33,499 bases of DNA from Deltaproteobacteria bacterium. Its GTDB lineage: Bacteria; Myxococcota_A; UBA9160. The stretch's first letter is position 1, and each line of letters begins with the position of its first letter. The notes under the pieces are model-generated. The model was not told the DNA's origin and did not search any database. It saw nothing but the letters and a program-made list of their open reading frames with translations. Positions 1 to 8,446 of this stretch are shown one piece after another. The stretch lies in assembly GCA_020849175.1 (NCBI GenBank), contig JADLGR010000358.1, positions 1-33,499 on the forward strand. The letters are read 5' to 3'. Both the position numbers and the translations under genes were made by a program.

Positions 1-1
1 C

Positions 2-793
2 GGAGCGATGACCGACGCCGCGTATCGCGGGCGCGGCCTTTGGGCGCGGATGGGCCAGCACCTCTACGCGCGTCTCGAACGCGAGGGATTCGCCTTCGTC
101 GCCGGCTTCTCGAACGCGGCCTCGCACAGGCTGATGACCGGCCCGCTCGGAAGGACGCCGATCCGGCCGTTTCCGTGGTGCGTTCGTCCCCTCTCACCGG
201 TCGGATACCTGCGCCGCCTGCTCGCTGGTCGCGCGGTCGAGTCTGCTCCATTCGCGGCTTGCGCGGAGGGCGGCGTTCGCGTGAGCGAGGCCCGACCGGG
301 CGACGATCGGCTCGACGCCGTCTGGAAGCGCAGCGCCGATGCAGTCCCGGTGGCGTGCGTTCGAGACGCGGCTTTTACGCGCTGGCGCTACGCCTCGCGG
401 CCGGAGGTGGGCTACCGGATCTTGATCGCCGAGGACGGCGATGGGCCTGCCGGCTTCACGGCTCTTCGCACACTCTCGCTGCGCGGTATCCGGGCCGGCT
501 TTGTGCTGGACTTCGTTCTGGCTCCCGGCGCCGACGTGGCCGGCCGGGTGCTGCTGCGCGCGAGCGCCGGCCTCGCGAAGCAGGACGGGGCGGCGCTCAT
601 GAGCGCGCTCCTGCCGGGCGCGGGGCCAGCGCGCGCGGCGCTGCGTCGCGCAGGCTACGTACGGATTCCCGAACGCCTGCATCCGCAGGTGATCCGCTTC
701 AGCGTGCGCGGCTTCGGGCGCTTCGCGAACAGCACGCTCCTCAGCGACCCGGCCGCCTGGCACCTTGGCTGGGGCGATACGGACGTCGTCTGA
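2..793 (+). CDS. GNAT-family N-acetyltransferase, 5'-truncated by the window edge
   Basis: Only the 3' part of the gene is here: the frame is open to the first base and the first visible residues already lie inside the acetyl-CoA-binding loop of a GNAT fold (YRGRGLW followed by a helix and GFSN), so the ATG at position 8 is probably internal. The visible part is about 263 residues. A second half with LDFVLAP and the C-terminal ending W-x-L-G-W-G-D-T-D resembles the two-domain GNAT proteins often found in polysaccharide clusters, which is why I infer acetylation of a sugar or a surface-polymer precursor; the substrate cannot be told. The stop codon shares one base with the ATG of the next deacetylase gene, so it belongs to the same transcription unit. 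Confidence 0.75.
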   Translation, partial: GAMTDAAYRGRGLWARMGQHLYARLEREGFAFVAGFSNAASHRLMTGPLGRTPIRPFPWCVRPLSPVGYLRRLLAGRAVESAPFAACAEGGVRVSEARPGDDRLDAVWKRSADAVPVACVRDAAFTRWRYASRPEVGYRILIAEDGDGPAGFTALRTLSLRGIRAGFVLDFVLAPGADVAGRVLLRASAGLAKQDGAALMSALLPGAGPARAALRRAGYVRIPERLHPQVIRFSVRGFGRFANSTLLSDPAAWHLGWGDTDVV

Positions 794-1674
794 TGAAGAA
801 GCCCGTCGTCAACGGCCTCAGCATCGACGTCGAGGAGTGGTTCCACGTCCTCGACGTTCCCGGATCGCCGCAGCCCGTGAGCTGGGGTTCGCTGCCGCGG
901 ACCGTCGAGCGGAACACCCACAAGATCCTCGACATTCTCGAGGACTCGCAGGTCCACGCGACGTTCTTCGTCCTCGGCTGGGTGGCCGACCGCCATGCGA
1001 ATCTCGTGCGCGAGATCTCACGGCGCGGTCACGAGGTGGCGTGCCATGGCGACCGACACCGGCTGGTGTTCCAGCAGGGCCGCTCCGGCTTCGAGCAAGA
1101 CCTTCGCCGCGCGCACGACCTGCTTCAAGACCTCGCGCAGATGCCCGTCATCGGCTATCGCGCGCCGGGATTCTCGATCGGGCCTCGGGCGCCGTGGGCC
1201 TTCGAGGTGATCCGCGAGGTGGGGTTCCGCTACGACTCATCGCTCTTTCCCGCGCGCCGAATGCACGGCGGAGCGCCGAAAGCGCGCCAGGAGCCGCACG
1301 AGCTCCCGCTCGAGAACGGCCTCAGTCTCGTCGAGTTCCCGTCGAGCGTGGTGCGGGTCGGCCCGCTTCGCGTCCCGTTCGCCGGTGGCGGGTATCTCCG
1401 ACTGCTCCCCTACGAGTTCATTCGCTGGGGACTTCTCCGAATGAACGCCCGGGGGATTCCGGGCTGCGTGTATCTGCATCCGCGCGAGATCGACCCGGCG
1501 CACCCGCGACTTCGCATGAGTCCGCTTCGGTACTTCCAGTCGTACGTCGGCCTGCGTACCGCGGAGCGCAAGCTCCGCCAGCTCGTGACGGACTTTCGCT
1601 TCGGCCGACTCGCCGACGTTCTCATCGAGCGCAAGCTGCTCGATGCGCCCGGCGTGGCGCTACGCGGCGCCTAG
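793..1674 (+). CDS. Polysaccharide deacetylase, PEP-CTERM/exosortase-locus type
   Basis: A 293-residue NodB-fold enzyme (carbohydrate esterase family 4) predicted to remove N- or O-acetyl groups from the exopolysaccharide. The N-terminus SIDVEEWFHV with D12 is the characteristic start of the deacetylase subfamily tied to PEP-CTERM loci; ATFFVLGW follows near residue 55, and CHGDRH near residue 80 gives the HxxxH metal ligands. GYRAPGFSI and the late YLHPREID are also typical. No signal peptide is visible, so it is probably cytoplasmic or membrane-peripheral. The second acid of the usual DVED motif is Glu here (DVEE), a conservative change. The ATG overlaps the stop of the acetyltransferase gene by one base (TGATG), supporting this start over longer upstream readings. 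Confidence 0.9.
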   Translation: MKKPVVNGLSIDVEEWFHVLDVPGSPQPVSWGSLPRTVERNTHKILDILEDSQVHATFFVLGWVADRHANLVREISRRGHEVACHGDRHRLVFQQGRSGFEQDLRRAHDLLQDLAQMPVIGYRAPGFSIGPRAPWAFEVIREVGFRYDSSLFPARRMHGGAPKARQEPHELPLENGLSLVEFPSSVVRVGPLRVPFAGGGYLRLLPYEFIRWGLLRMNARGIPGCVYLHPREIDPAHPRLRMSPLRYFQSYVGLRTAERKLRQLVTDFRFGRLADVLIERKLLDAPGVALRGA

Positions 1675-1699
1675 CCGTGGGCGCGCACGGGGCCCGCCG

Positions 1700-2854
1700 G
1701 TGATCGCCCTCGCCGAGCTGGTCTTCTGGCTCTCCATGACCTGGATCGCGTACGCGCTCGTGCTCTATCCGGGTCTCGCGCTCGTCGTGGGGGCCCTGCG
1801 GGGCGCCCTGCGCACGCCGGTGCGCGGAGACGCGACGCCGCGCCTGTCCGTCCTCATCTCGGCGTACAACGAGGAGAAGGCGATCGAGGACAAGGTGCGC
1901 CGGACGCTCGCCCTCGACTACCCGCCGGATCGCCTCGAAGTGATCGTCGCCTCCGACGGCTCGACGGATCGAACGGACGAGATCGTTCGTGGGATCGACG
2001 ATCCGCGCGTCCATCTGTTTCGCGCCGAGGGACGAGTCGGAAAGACCGCGACGCTCAACGGCGCGGTCGAGAGCGCGACGGGTGAGATCCTCGTCTTCTC
2101 CGACGCGACCGGGATCTACAGCGAGAACGCGCTGCGTGCGCTTGCCGCGCGCTTCGCGGACCCGGCCGTCGGCTGCGTGGCAGGGCGGGTCGCGTATCGC
2201 TACGGCGAGGATGGAACCTCGAAGGGATTCCGCGGCTACCAGCGCCTCGTGGTGGCGATCCGCAACGCAGAGAACGCGTTCGGTGACCAGACGAGCGTGA
2301 GCGGCTCGATCCATGCCGTGCGCCGTGCGCTCTTCCGCCCGTCGGCGCCGGCCTTCTCGCCGGACGTCCTCGATGCCGTGCACACGGTCGCGCAGGGCTA
2401 CCGCGTCGTGTACGAGTACGACGCGGTCTCGCTCGAGGACTCGAGGATCTCGAGCCGGCAGGAGTTCGCCGCGAGGGTTCGCATCAGCGTTCAGAACAAC
2501 AACATGACGCCGTACGTCCTGCGTGAGCTGCTGCACGCGCGCCGCTGGTTCTTCCTGTTCCAGGTGGTGAGCCACAAGATGCTGCGCTGGTGGATGTGGG
2601 TTCCGCTCTGCATCCTCGCTGTTTCGAATCTCGTTCTCCTCGAGCAGGGCGGCAAGTACCTGCTCTTCGGCGTCGCACAGGTCGTGTTCTATGCCCTCGC
2701 GGCGCTCGGAATGGCTCGTGGTGCGGGAGGCCGTCGCCTCGACGCGATCTCGTCGATGGCGTCGTTCTTCGTGATCGGGAACGCCGCGATGTGCGCCGGT
2801 GCGTTCCAGAGCCTCATGGGAGCCCAGAAGGCGGCGTGGGAGCCGGTCCGCTAG
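1700..2854 (+). CDS. Membrane glycosyltransferase, GT2 family
   Basis: A processive-type GT-A glycosyltransferase of 384 residues from the GTG at 1700; an ATG at 1643 in the same frame would give 403 residues but overlaps the deacetylase by 32 bases and adds an Arg-rich leader, so I prefer 1700. An N-terminal membrane helix (residues 3-32) precedes the catalytic domain: SVLISAYNEE near 50, SDGST near 85, the SDAT acidic motif near 134, SGSIHAVRR near 201 and a QNNN segment near 265 in the place of the usual Q-x-x-R-W. Three hydrophobic segments close the protein. It should add a sugar from a nucleotide donor at the inner face of the membrane; donor and linkage are unknown. Its stop overlaps the next start by one base. 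Confidence 0.88.
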   Translation: MIALAELVFWLSMTWIAYALVLYPGLALVVGALRGALRTPVRGDATPRLSVLISAYNEEKAIEDKVRRTLALDYPPDRLEVIVASDGSTDRTDEIVRGIDDPRVHLFRAEGRVGKTATLNGAVESATGEILVFSDATGIYSENALRALAARFADPAVGCVAGRVAYRYGEDGTSKGFRGYQRLVVAIRNAENAFGDQTSVSGSIHAVRRALFRPSAPAFSPDVLDAVHTVAQGYRVVYEYDAVSLEDSRISSRQEFAARVRISVQNNNMTPYVLRELLHARRWFFLFQVVSHKMLRWWMWVPLCILAVSNLVLLEQGGKYLLFGVAQVVFYALAALGMARGAGGRRLDAISSMASFFVIGNAAMCAGAFQSLMGAQKAAWEPVR

Positions 2855-3867
2855 TGCTGGACGCGCTCGGGATGCTCGTCTTCGTCGGTGCGCCGGCCGT
2901 TGGGGCAGCCTGGCTGGCGGTGGCCTGGTGGCTCGAGCACCGCAGCGACCGCATCCCGATCCTGCTCTACCACCGCCTCGTTCGGAAGGCCGACGTAGAC
3001 CTGGGGACGGTCGCCGACGACGAGCCGGTCTGGGCGAGCTACGACACCGTCTTCGCTGCACAGATGGATGCGCTTCGCGAAGCAGGGTTCACGACGCTGG
3101 ACTTCGACGAGTATCTCGAAATCCGCTCCGGCGCGCGGTCGATGCCTTCGAGGCCCGTGATCGTGACCTTCGACGACGGCTACCTGAGCAACTACACGCT
3201 GGCGTTCCCCACCCTCCGGAAGAACGGTCAGAAGGCGACGATCTTCGTGGCGCCCGAGCCGGATGCCGAGACGCGCGAGCTCGTGGCGGGGATCGACGGT
3301 TTTCTCTCGGCCGAGCAGATGAAGGATCTGGCCGCGAACGGGGTCTCGATTCAGTCACACTCGCTCACGCACCCGGTTCTGACCGAGCTCTCGCCCGAAG
3401 CCGTGGACTACGAGCTCGCCGAGTCGAGGCGTCGCCTCGAAGCGATCACCGGGCAGCCCGTTCGTCATCTCGCGATTCCACGCGCCGGGTACAGCCGGGC
3501 GATTCGCGCCCGGGCGCGGCGACACGGCTACGCGACGGTGTGCTGCAACAACAAAGGGACGTCGACGGGCTGGTCGGATCCGCTCGCGCTGCCGCGCATC
3601 GTCATCGAGCGAGACACGAGCCCCGGCGATCTCCTGCGCTCGCTCACGCCGCGCGCCGGCTTCGCGCTGCGTGTCGTCGGCAATCTGAAGCGCGTTCCCG
3701 AGCGGCTCGGAGGCGTGCGCTTCGCGCAGCGCGTCCGGGGCCTACTCTACCGCGAGCCATTTGGCCGCCTGTTCACGACCCGCAACCTGAAGCGCGGCGT
3801 GGCGGTCGCCGGAGCGGGCTACCTCGCTGCCGGTCTGCTCTTCGCCTGGCACCTGCTCCATCGATGA
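2854..3867 (+). CDS. Membrane-anchored polysaccharide deacetylase (first of a tandem pair)
   Basis: A NodB-domain protein of 337 residues, with GTG start overlapping the previous TAG (TAGTG). An N-terminal helix (residues 5-26) is followed by PILLYHRL, the start of the CE4 domain; VTFDDGY at about 104-110 carries the catalytic and metal-binding aspartates, and SHSLTH at 168-173 provides the HxxxH metal ligands, so the enzyme looks active. The C-terminal part (after about residue 265) is basic and ends in another hydrophobic helix before HLLHR. The two membrane segments suggest a deacetylase held at the inner membrane, with the catalytic domain probably periplasmic. The next gene has the same architecture, indicating a duplication. 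Confidence 0.87.
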   Translation: MLDALGMLVFVGAPAVGAAWLAVAWWLEHRSDRIPILLYHRLVRKADVDLGTVADDEPVWASYDTVFAAQMDALREAGFTTLDFDEYLEIRSGARSMPSRPVIVTFDDGYLSNYTLAFPTLRKNGQKATIFVAPEPDAETRELVAGIDGFLSAEQMKDLAANGVSIQSHSLTHPVLTELSPEAVDYELAESRRRLEAITGQPVRHLAIPRAGYSRAIRARARRHGYATVCCNNKGTSTGWSDPLALPRIVIERDTSPGDLLRSLTPRAGFALRVVGNLKRVPERLGGVRFAQRVRGLLYREPFGRLFTTRNLKRGVAVAGAGYLAAGLLFAWHLLHR

Positions 3868-3886
3868 GCGGGCGGGAGGCGCCGTC

Positions 3887-4894
3887 GTGACCGCGCCCGG
3901 TCTTCTCGTGGCGCTGGCGGCTGCGGCGTCGGCTGGACTTCTCGCGGCGTGGGTCGTGGCCGCGGCGCAGGCGTCCCGCAGACCCCGCGTCGTGTGTCTC
4001 ATGTACCACCGCGCGGCGCAGCGCTCCGCGTACGCGCGTCTCCGTGGAGAAGAGCGCGTCTTCACGCTGCCCGAGGAGTCGTTCGACGAGCAGCTCGGAT
4101 GGCTGCGCGCACGCGGACACCAGTTCGTGTCGGCGGACGACGTGGCGGCGTTCGCGCGGGGCGAGCGTACGCTGGACGACCCGTCGGTGCTGATCACGAT
4201 CGACGACGGCTGCGCGAGCGCTCACGCGCGAATGCTTCCCGTGCTGCGTCGTCATGGAGCGCCGGCGGTTCTCTTCGTGACGACCGATCCCGCTGCCGTG
4301 ATCTTCCGGGCGGCGGGCGACGAGAACCGCCGTGTCACCGACGAGGAGATCCGCGTGCTCGCAGCCGCCGGCGTTGCGATCGGGTCTCACGCCGTGTCCC
4401 ACCGGCCGCTCTCTGCGATGAGCGAGAGCGAGATCCGACACGAGCTCGTGGCGTCGAAGCGAGCGCTCGAGGAGGTCACCGGCGGCGCCGTTCGGCACTT
4501 CGCGGTCCCGGCGAACTGGTACGACGATCGCGTGCTCCGGATTGCGCGCGAGGCCGGCTACGACACCGTCTTCTGCTCGCGACCCGACACGGTTCGTGAG
4601 GGGACCGGCGCGTTCGGCATTGCGCGAATCAACGTCGAGGGGCACCTCGACCTCGCCGGGTTCGAGCGCGCCCTCTCTCCGAGGGCGATCGCGCAGCGCC
4701 GGCTCGTCCTCGCGCTGCGCGGACTCCCAAAGCGCGTCGTCGGCCCCCGCGCGTGGGAGGCGATCCGTCGTGACGTGCTCCCGCGCATCGGCGCCGACCG
4801 CCTGTCGCCGTCGCGCATGGGAACCGCGGTCGCGATCGCGATCGGCGGCGGACTGCTGGCCGCTCTCGGCTGGCTCCTTTCACGAGGCGGATGA
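3887..4894 (+). CDS. Membrane-anchored polysaccharide deacetylase (second of a tandem pair)
   Basis: A 335-residue protein with a GTG start, 19 bases after the previous gene. The order matches its neighbour: N-terminal helix (residues 5-27), VCLMYHR, a NodB domain, then a basic linker and a C-terminal helix (about 312-332). The catalytic motif reads ITIDDGC (D106, D107), with Ile in place of the usual Phe, and SHAVSH (168-172) supplies the HxxxH ligands, so metal binding appears intact. The third CE4 motif is degenerate in form (FAVPANWY rather than FAYPxG). Probably deacetylates the same polymer as its neighbour at a different residue or stage; this is inference. Its stop overlaps the ATG of the GT4 gene by four bases. 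Confidence 0.85.
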   Translation: MTAPGLLVALAAAASAGLLAAWVVAAAQASRRPRVVCLMYHRAAQRSAYARLRGEERVFTLPEESFDEQLGWLRARGHQFVSADDVAAFARGERTLDDPSVLITIDDGCASAHARMLPVLRRHGAPAVLFVTTDPAAVIFRAAGDENRRVTDEEIRVLAAAGVAIGSHAVSHRPLSAMSESEIRHELVASKRALEEVTGGAVRHFAVPANWYDDRVLRIAREAGYDTVFCSRPDTVREGTGAFGIARINVEGHLDLAGFERALSPRAIAQRRLVLALRGLPKRVVGPRAWEAIRRDVLPRIGADRLSPSRMGTAVAIAIGGGLLAALGWLLSRGG

Positions 4895-6027
4895 TTCGCC
4901 TCGTCTACTACACCGACAGCCTCGCGAGCGGCGGCGCACAGCGCCAGCTCGTGCAGCTCGCGTGTAGGCTGAACGGGCGCGACGGCGTTCGGGTCTCGGT
5001 GCTCGTGTATCACGACATTCCCTTCTTCGCGCCGCCGCTGCGCGAGGCGGGGGTGCCGGTCCACGTCCTGCGCAAGCACGGAAAGCTCGACCCGGCCTTC
5101 CTGTGGGCCATGCGTCGCTGGCTACTCGCGGAAGGTCCGGACGTGGTCCACGCCTTCCAGCTCTTCCCGGCGCTGTGGGGGATGCTGGTGCAGCGAAGCC
5201 TTCCGCGCGCGCGCAGGCCGGCCTTCATCGCTGCCGAACGCAGCGCACTGCTGCGCACTCCCGTGAACGAGATCGCGCAGCGCATCGTGTACCGCGAAGC
5301 CGATGCCGTGACGGCGAACTCGGCCGGCGTTGCGGCGGAGATCGTGCGCCGGCTCGGCGTCCCGGCCTCCCGAGTTCACTACCTCCCGAACGGCATCGAC
5401 CTCGCCGACTGGGATGCGCGGGTCGCGCGGCCCGCGCCGATCAGGGCCGATCCCGGCTGTCTGCACCTCGCGCTCGTGGGCGGGCTGCGTCGCGAGAAGA
5501 ACCATGCACTGCTGCTCGACTCGCTCGCGCGCCTCGATCCCTCGCTGCGGGCGGCAACGCGCGTGTGGCTGGTGGGCGGTGAGACAGGGGGAAGCGCATA
5601 CGCGGCATTCGTTCGCGACGAGATCGAGCGGCGCGCGCTCGGCAGCGTCGTTCGCCTCGTTCCTGAGACGCCCGAGATCCCGGCGCTGCTGCGCATCGTG
5701 GATGCGCTCGTCCTGCCGTCTCTCTTCGAGGGGTTTCCCAACGTGCTGCTCGAGGCGATGGCGGCGGGAGTTCCGGCGGTGGCGTCCGCCGTGGGTGACG
5801 TTCCCGATCTCATCGAAGACGGAGTGACGGGCCTGCTCGTTCCGCCGGGCGACGCGCAGGCGCTGGCGCGCGCACTCGCGCGCCTGCACGCGATGGGTCC
5901 GGAGGCACGCCGGGCGATGGGGCGGGCTGGCCGCGCACGCGTCGAGGCGCGCTACCGACTCGACGCCGTCGCCGAGCGCCATCTCGCGCTCTACGCATCG
6001 CTCGTCGCGCCGGCTCACACCGGGTAG
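4891..6027 (+). CDS. Glycosyltransferase, GT4 family
   Basis: A GT-B retaining glycosyltransferase of 378 residues, cytoplasmic. The N-terminal domain opens with VYYTDSLASGGAQRQL, the acceptor-side glycine-rich loop; NGID near residue 167 marks the linker, and LVGGLRREKN starts the donor domain. The E-x7-E signature is visible as FEGFPNVLLEAMAAG (about residues 279-293), followed by VGDVPDLI and GLLVPPGD. It should transfer a sugar during repeat-unit assembly; sugar and linkage are unknown. ATGA overlap with the preceding deacetylase shows translational coupling. The 3' end overlaps the convergent sulfotransferase gene by 13 bases, leaving no space for an intervening terminator. Confidence 0.9.
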   Translation: MIRLVYYTDSLASGGAQRQLVQLACRLNGRDGVRVSVLVYHDIPFFAPPLREAGVPVHVLRKHGKLDPAFLWAMRRWLLAEGPDVVHAFQLFPALWGMLVQRSLPRARRPAFIAAERSALLRTPVNEIAQRIVYREADAVTANSAGVAAEIVRRLGVPASRVHYLPNGIDLADWDARVARPAPIRADPGCLHLALVGGLRREKNHALLLDSLARLDPSLRAATRVWLVGGETGGSAYAAFVRDEIERRALGSVVRLVPETPEIPALLRIVDALVLPSLFEGFPNVLLEAMAAGVPAVASAVGDVPDLIEDGVTGLLVPPGDAQALARALARLHAMGPEARRAMGRAGRARVEARYRLDAVAERHLALYASLVAPAHTG

Positions 6028-6965
6028 CCGAGCGAGCGGAGCGTCTCGCCGAGCAGTCCGTCGAGAAGGGCTGCGTCGGCGCCGTTCCCGCTGCGCCGTG
6101 CGGGAACGTTCATGTCGCGCAGCGTGTAGCGGCGGCGCAGAAACTCCCGGACGCGTAGTGAAGGAGAGAGGCCGACGTCTGCGAGCATCTGGTCGATGGT
6201 CGCTCCAGGGTCCGCCACGAAGCGTTCGTAGCGAACCTCGCGGACGCGCCCGGGGCCGAGGGCCGCGCTCTCCTCGGCCGCGACCTCGATGCAGCGCCGC
6301 CACTGCAGAGCGGCGAGCGCGAGCGGCGGGTTCGTGCTCTCGCGCGCGAGGAGCGTGTACGCTTCGGGAAAGCCGTTCTCCCACGCAGGCCGCTCCATGC
6401 GCCAGGTGTCGCGCCAGAAGTCGGCATTGAGGAGCGAGCGTGCGACGGCGCGCCCGTCTCGCACCACGTGCAGGAAGATCGCGCCCGGAAACAGGCTCGC
6501 GAGGTACGCCATGCGTGGCGGCCCGGTGAGCTTGGCGGCGAAGCGCCGCTTGCCGTGCCAGCGCAGGACGTCCGCAACGAGCTGCGCCGCCGCCGCACGC
6601 TCGGCGTCGCTCGCGTGCGCACCGAGGAGCCAGTCGTAGCGGATCCTGTCACCGCAGATCGAGGCCCACGTCTCGTACGCCTCCGCAGGACCGAGCCGCA
6701 GCTTCTCGACGAGCGAGCGCTGCTCGTCCGAGCGCTCGATCGCCTTGCGGAACAGGAATCCGTGGTCGCAGAGACGGCTGAAGACGTACAGCCAGCGCTG
6801 ATTCGGCATGCGGTTCGCGTGGTGCGCGAGCCAGCCGACGTCGGGATGAGTCGCGAGACACTCGAAGAGGATCGTCGAGCCGCTGCGGCCCATGCCGACC
6901 ATGAAGATCGGTCGGTCCGCCACGGGGGGCCTCGCGCGTGCTCCCGGTGTCGCGTGCTCGCTCAC
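6015..6965 (-). CDS. PAPS-dependent sulfotransferase family protein
   Basis: A 316-residue protein with GTG start at 6965, placed by its GTGA overlap with the DUF362 stop. The phosphosulfate-binding loop VGMGRSGSTIL lies at residues 23-33 and the 3'-phosphate site VVRDGRAVARSLL further on, in the order expected for Sulfotransfer_1/3 folds; a C-terminal E-V-R-Y-E-R-F-V-x-D-P block is also typical. It should transfer sulfate from PAPS to a hydroxyl or amino group. In this context the likely acceptor is the exopolysaccharide or its lipid-linked precursor, though a lipid or small molecule is possible. No membrane segment or signal peptide. It is the last gene of the ten-gene minus-strand unit. 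No PAPS synthesis gene is seen in the window. Confidence 0.85.
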   Translation of the reverse strand: MSEHATPGARARPPVADRPIFMVGMGRSGSTILFECLATHPDVGWLAHHANRMPNQRWLYVFSRLCDHGFLFRKAIERSDEQRSLVEKLRLGPAEAYETWASICGDRIRYDWLLGAHASDAERAAAAQLVADVLRWHGKRRFAAKLTGPPRMAYLASLFPGAIFLHVVRDGRAVARSLLNADFWRDTWRMERPAWENGFPEAYTLLARESTNPPLALAALQWRRCIEVAAEESAALGPGRVREVRYERFVADPGATIDQMLADVGLSPSLRVREFLRRRYTLRDMNVPARRSGNGADAALLDGLLGETLRSLGYPV

Positions 6966-8446
6966 CCCCGCCGCCTCTCGACGTGCCCCTTCCATCCGAA
7001 GTGCGGCTCGAAGGTACGGGAGCAGGCGACGGCGCCGAGCGCGAGATCGCGCGTCGAGAAGCCATCGGCGTCGACCTCGCGCACGCCGACGTCGGAGATG
7101 CTGTGAACGGCGGTGATGCGCGGTCCGGCGTCGCGCATGGCCTCGTACACCTTGGGCAGCTTCTCCTCCTCGAAGCCCATGAGGCGAACGGCGACGAGGT
7201 CGATCGCCGCGGGGTCGGTTCCGGCGATCACCACGCCGAGCGGGACGTCGCGCGGGGCGAGGGGCCCTTCGGCCTCGCCGGCCACGACACCGTCGAGAAT
7301 GGTCATCACCGTTCGGACGGGACCGGACGCGTCGAGGTGAAGGCCGTGCGCATCGCTGTAGTAGAGGCAGCGGTTCAGGTCGAGGCACATGCGCCACGTG
7401 GTGCGGTTGCCGTGCCAGTTGCCGCTCCGGACGAAGTCTCGGCCGCCACGCGCGCGGTTCTCGAAGCGGCGCAGCGCGCGGAACAGGCCGAGCAGCGCGC
7501 CGCGCGCGAGGATCGGTCGTGCCAGCTCGGTAGCCCGGCTTCGCGCACGGTCGAGCAGGCGCGCCTGCGGGAACTCGTCACCGCCGCTCGGCGCCGATCC
7601 CAGCGAGTGGTGCGGCAGCCAGTTCTTGTCGCCGTTGATGCCCACGAGGTTCTTGAACGCGAGCGTGACGCCCGTCTTCTTGTGGGTCTTCAGCTTCGGA
7701 AGATTCACGACGAGGTCGGCCGAGAGCACGGTCTCCGAGAGCAGGTACGCGTGCTGGCCTCCCCTGTGGTGCTCCGCAGTCGGTCCCGGGTCGTAGTCGG
7801 CGCCGCGGAAGCGCCTGGGATCGAGGCCGGAGCCCGTGAAGAAGCTGCGCTCGCCGAGATCGACGACTCGATACCCACGCGGATCGCCCGGTAGCGCGTG
7901 GCGCGCGACGATGATCCCGTCACGGGTCTCGACCTGCTCGCGGCGAAGATCGATGAGGCCGAGCGTGCGGTCGCAGCGCTGCGCGACGTGAGCCACGAGC
8001 GCGTCGAGCCCGACGATCCGCCGAATCTCACCGAAGTCGCAGTCCTGCTGCGGCGCCTCCGCGATCTCGACGCTCCCGGACGGACCTGCGGCGAGGAGCG
8101 CATAGTCGGCCGCCGCGCGAAGGATCGCTCCGTGCGTGACCACCGATGCGAGCGTCCCGTCCGGCGCCGGATTCCAGTGCCGGATGAAGTTCGGCTTGAG
8201 GACGATTCTACGTCCGGGAGCGACGAGCGCGCCGAGCGGGTTCCATGCCGGCGTCCCGAAGCGCGCAGCATCGAGCCCCGCGCCGAGCAGCGCAGCGCGC
8301 ACGCCTGCATAGGCAGGGTTCGCAGGGCCCAGGTCGAGCCGGTCGCCGTACAGGGGCCGTAGCTCGGGGTAGGCCGCGCCGGGGCCGAAGGGGGCCGGGA
8401 CGTCGCCGTATCCCGGCTGCGTGCGTGCGAGGCCGACTCGGATCAT
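6962..8446 (-). CDS. DUF362 domain protein
   Basis: A 494-residue protein of unknown function. IVLKPNFI near residue 81, VVNLPKLKTH with the following FKNLVGI, and the late block AGTDPAAIDLVAVRLMG are the hallmarks of the DUF362 domain. In many relatives this domain is fused to a 4Fe-4S ferredoxin module; here the few cysteines are scattered and no CxxCxxC cluster occurs, so it is the stand-alone form. The start at 8446 overlaps the CapK-like gene stop by four bases, and its own stop overlaps the sulfotransferase start, so the three genes are translationally coupled. A part in polymer modification is inferred from context only. Confidence 0.85.
   Translation of the reverse strand: MIRVGLARTQPGYGDVPAPFGPGAAYPELRPLYGDRLDLGPANPAYAGVRAALLGAGLDAARFGTPAWNPLGALVAPGRRIVLKPNFIRHWNPAPDGTLASVVTHGAILRAAADYALLAAGPSGSVEIAEAPQQDCDFGEIRRIVGLDALVAHVAQRCDRTLGLIDLRREQVETRDGIIVARHALPGDPRGYRVVDLGERSFFTGSGLDPRRFRGADYDPGPTAEHHRGGQHAYLLSETVLSADLVVNLPKLKTHKKTGVTLAFKNLVGINGDKNWLPHHSLGSAPSGGDEFPQARLLDRARSRATELARPILARGALLGLFRALRRFENRARGGRDFVRSGNWHGNRTTWRMCLDLNRCLYYSDAHGLHLDASGPVRTVMTILDGVVAGEAEGPLAPRDVPLGVVIAGTDPAAIDLVAVRLMGFEEEKLPKVYEAMRDAGPRITAVHSISDVGVREVDADGFSTRDLALGAVACSRTFEPHFGWKGHVERRRG

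Noticed and set aside
1643-1699. ATG at 1643 as start of the GT2 gene
   Set aside because: It overlaps the deacetylase by 32 bases and adds a basic, non-conserved leader before the first membrane helix; GTG at 1700 is preferred, though not proven.
6962-8446. DUF362 protein as an iron-sulfur electron carrier
   Set aside because: No CxxCxxC cluster is present; the cysteines are scattered.
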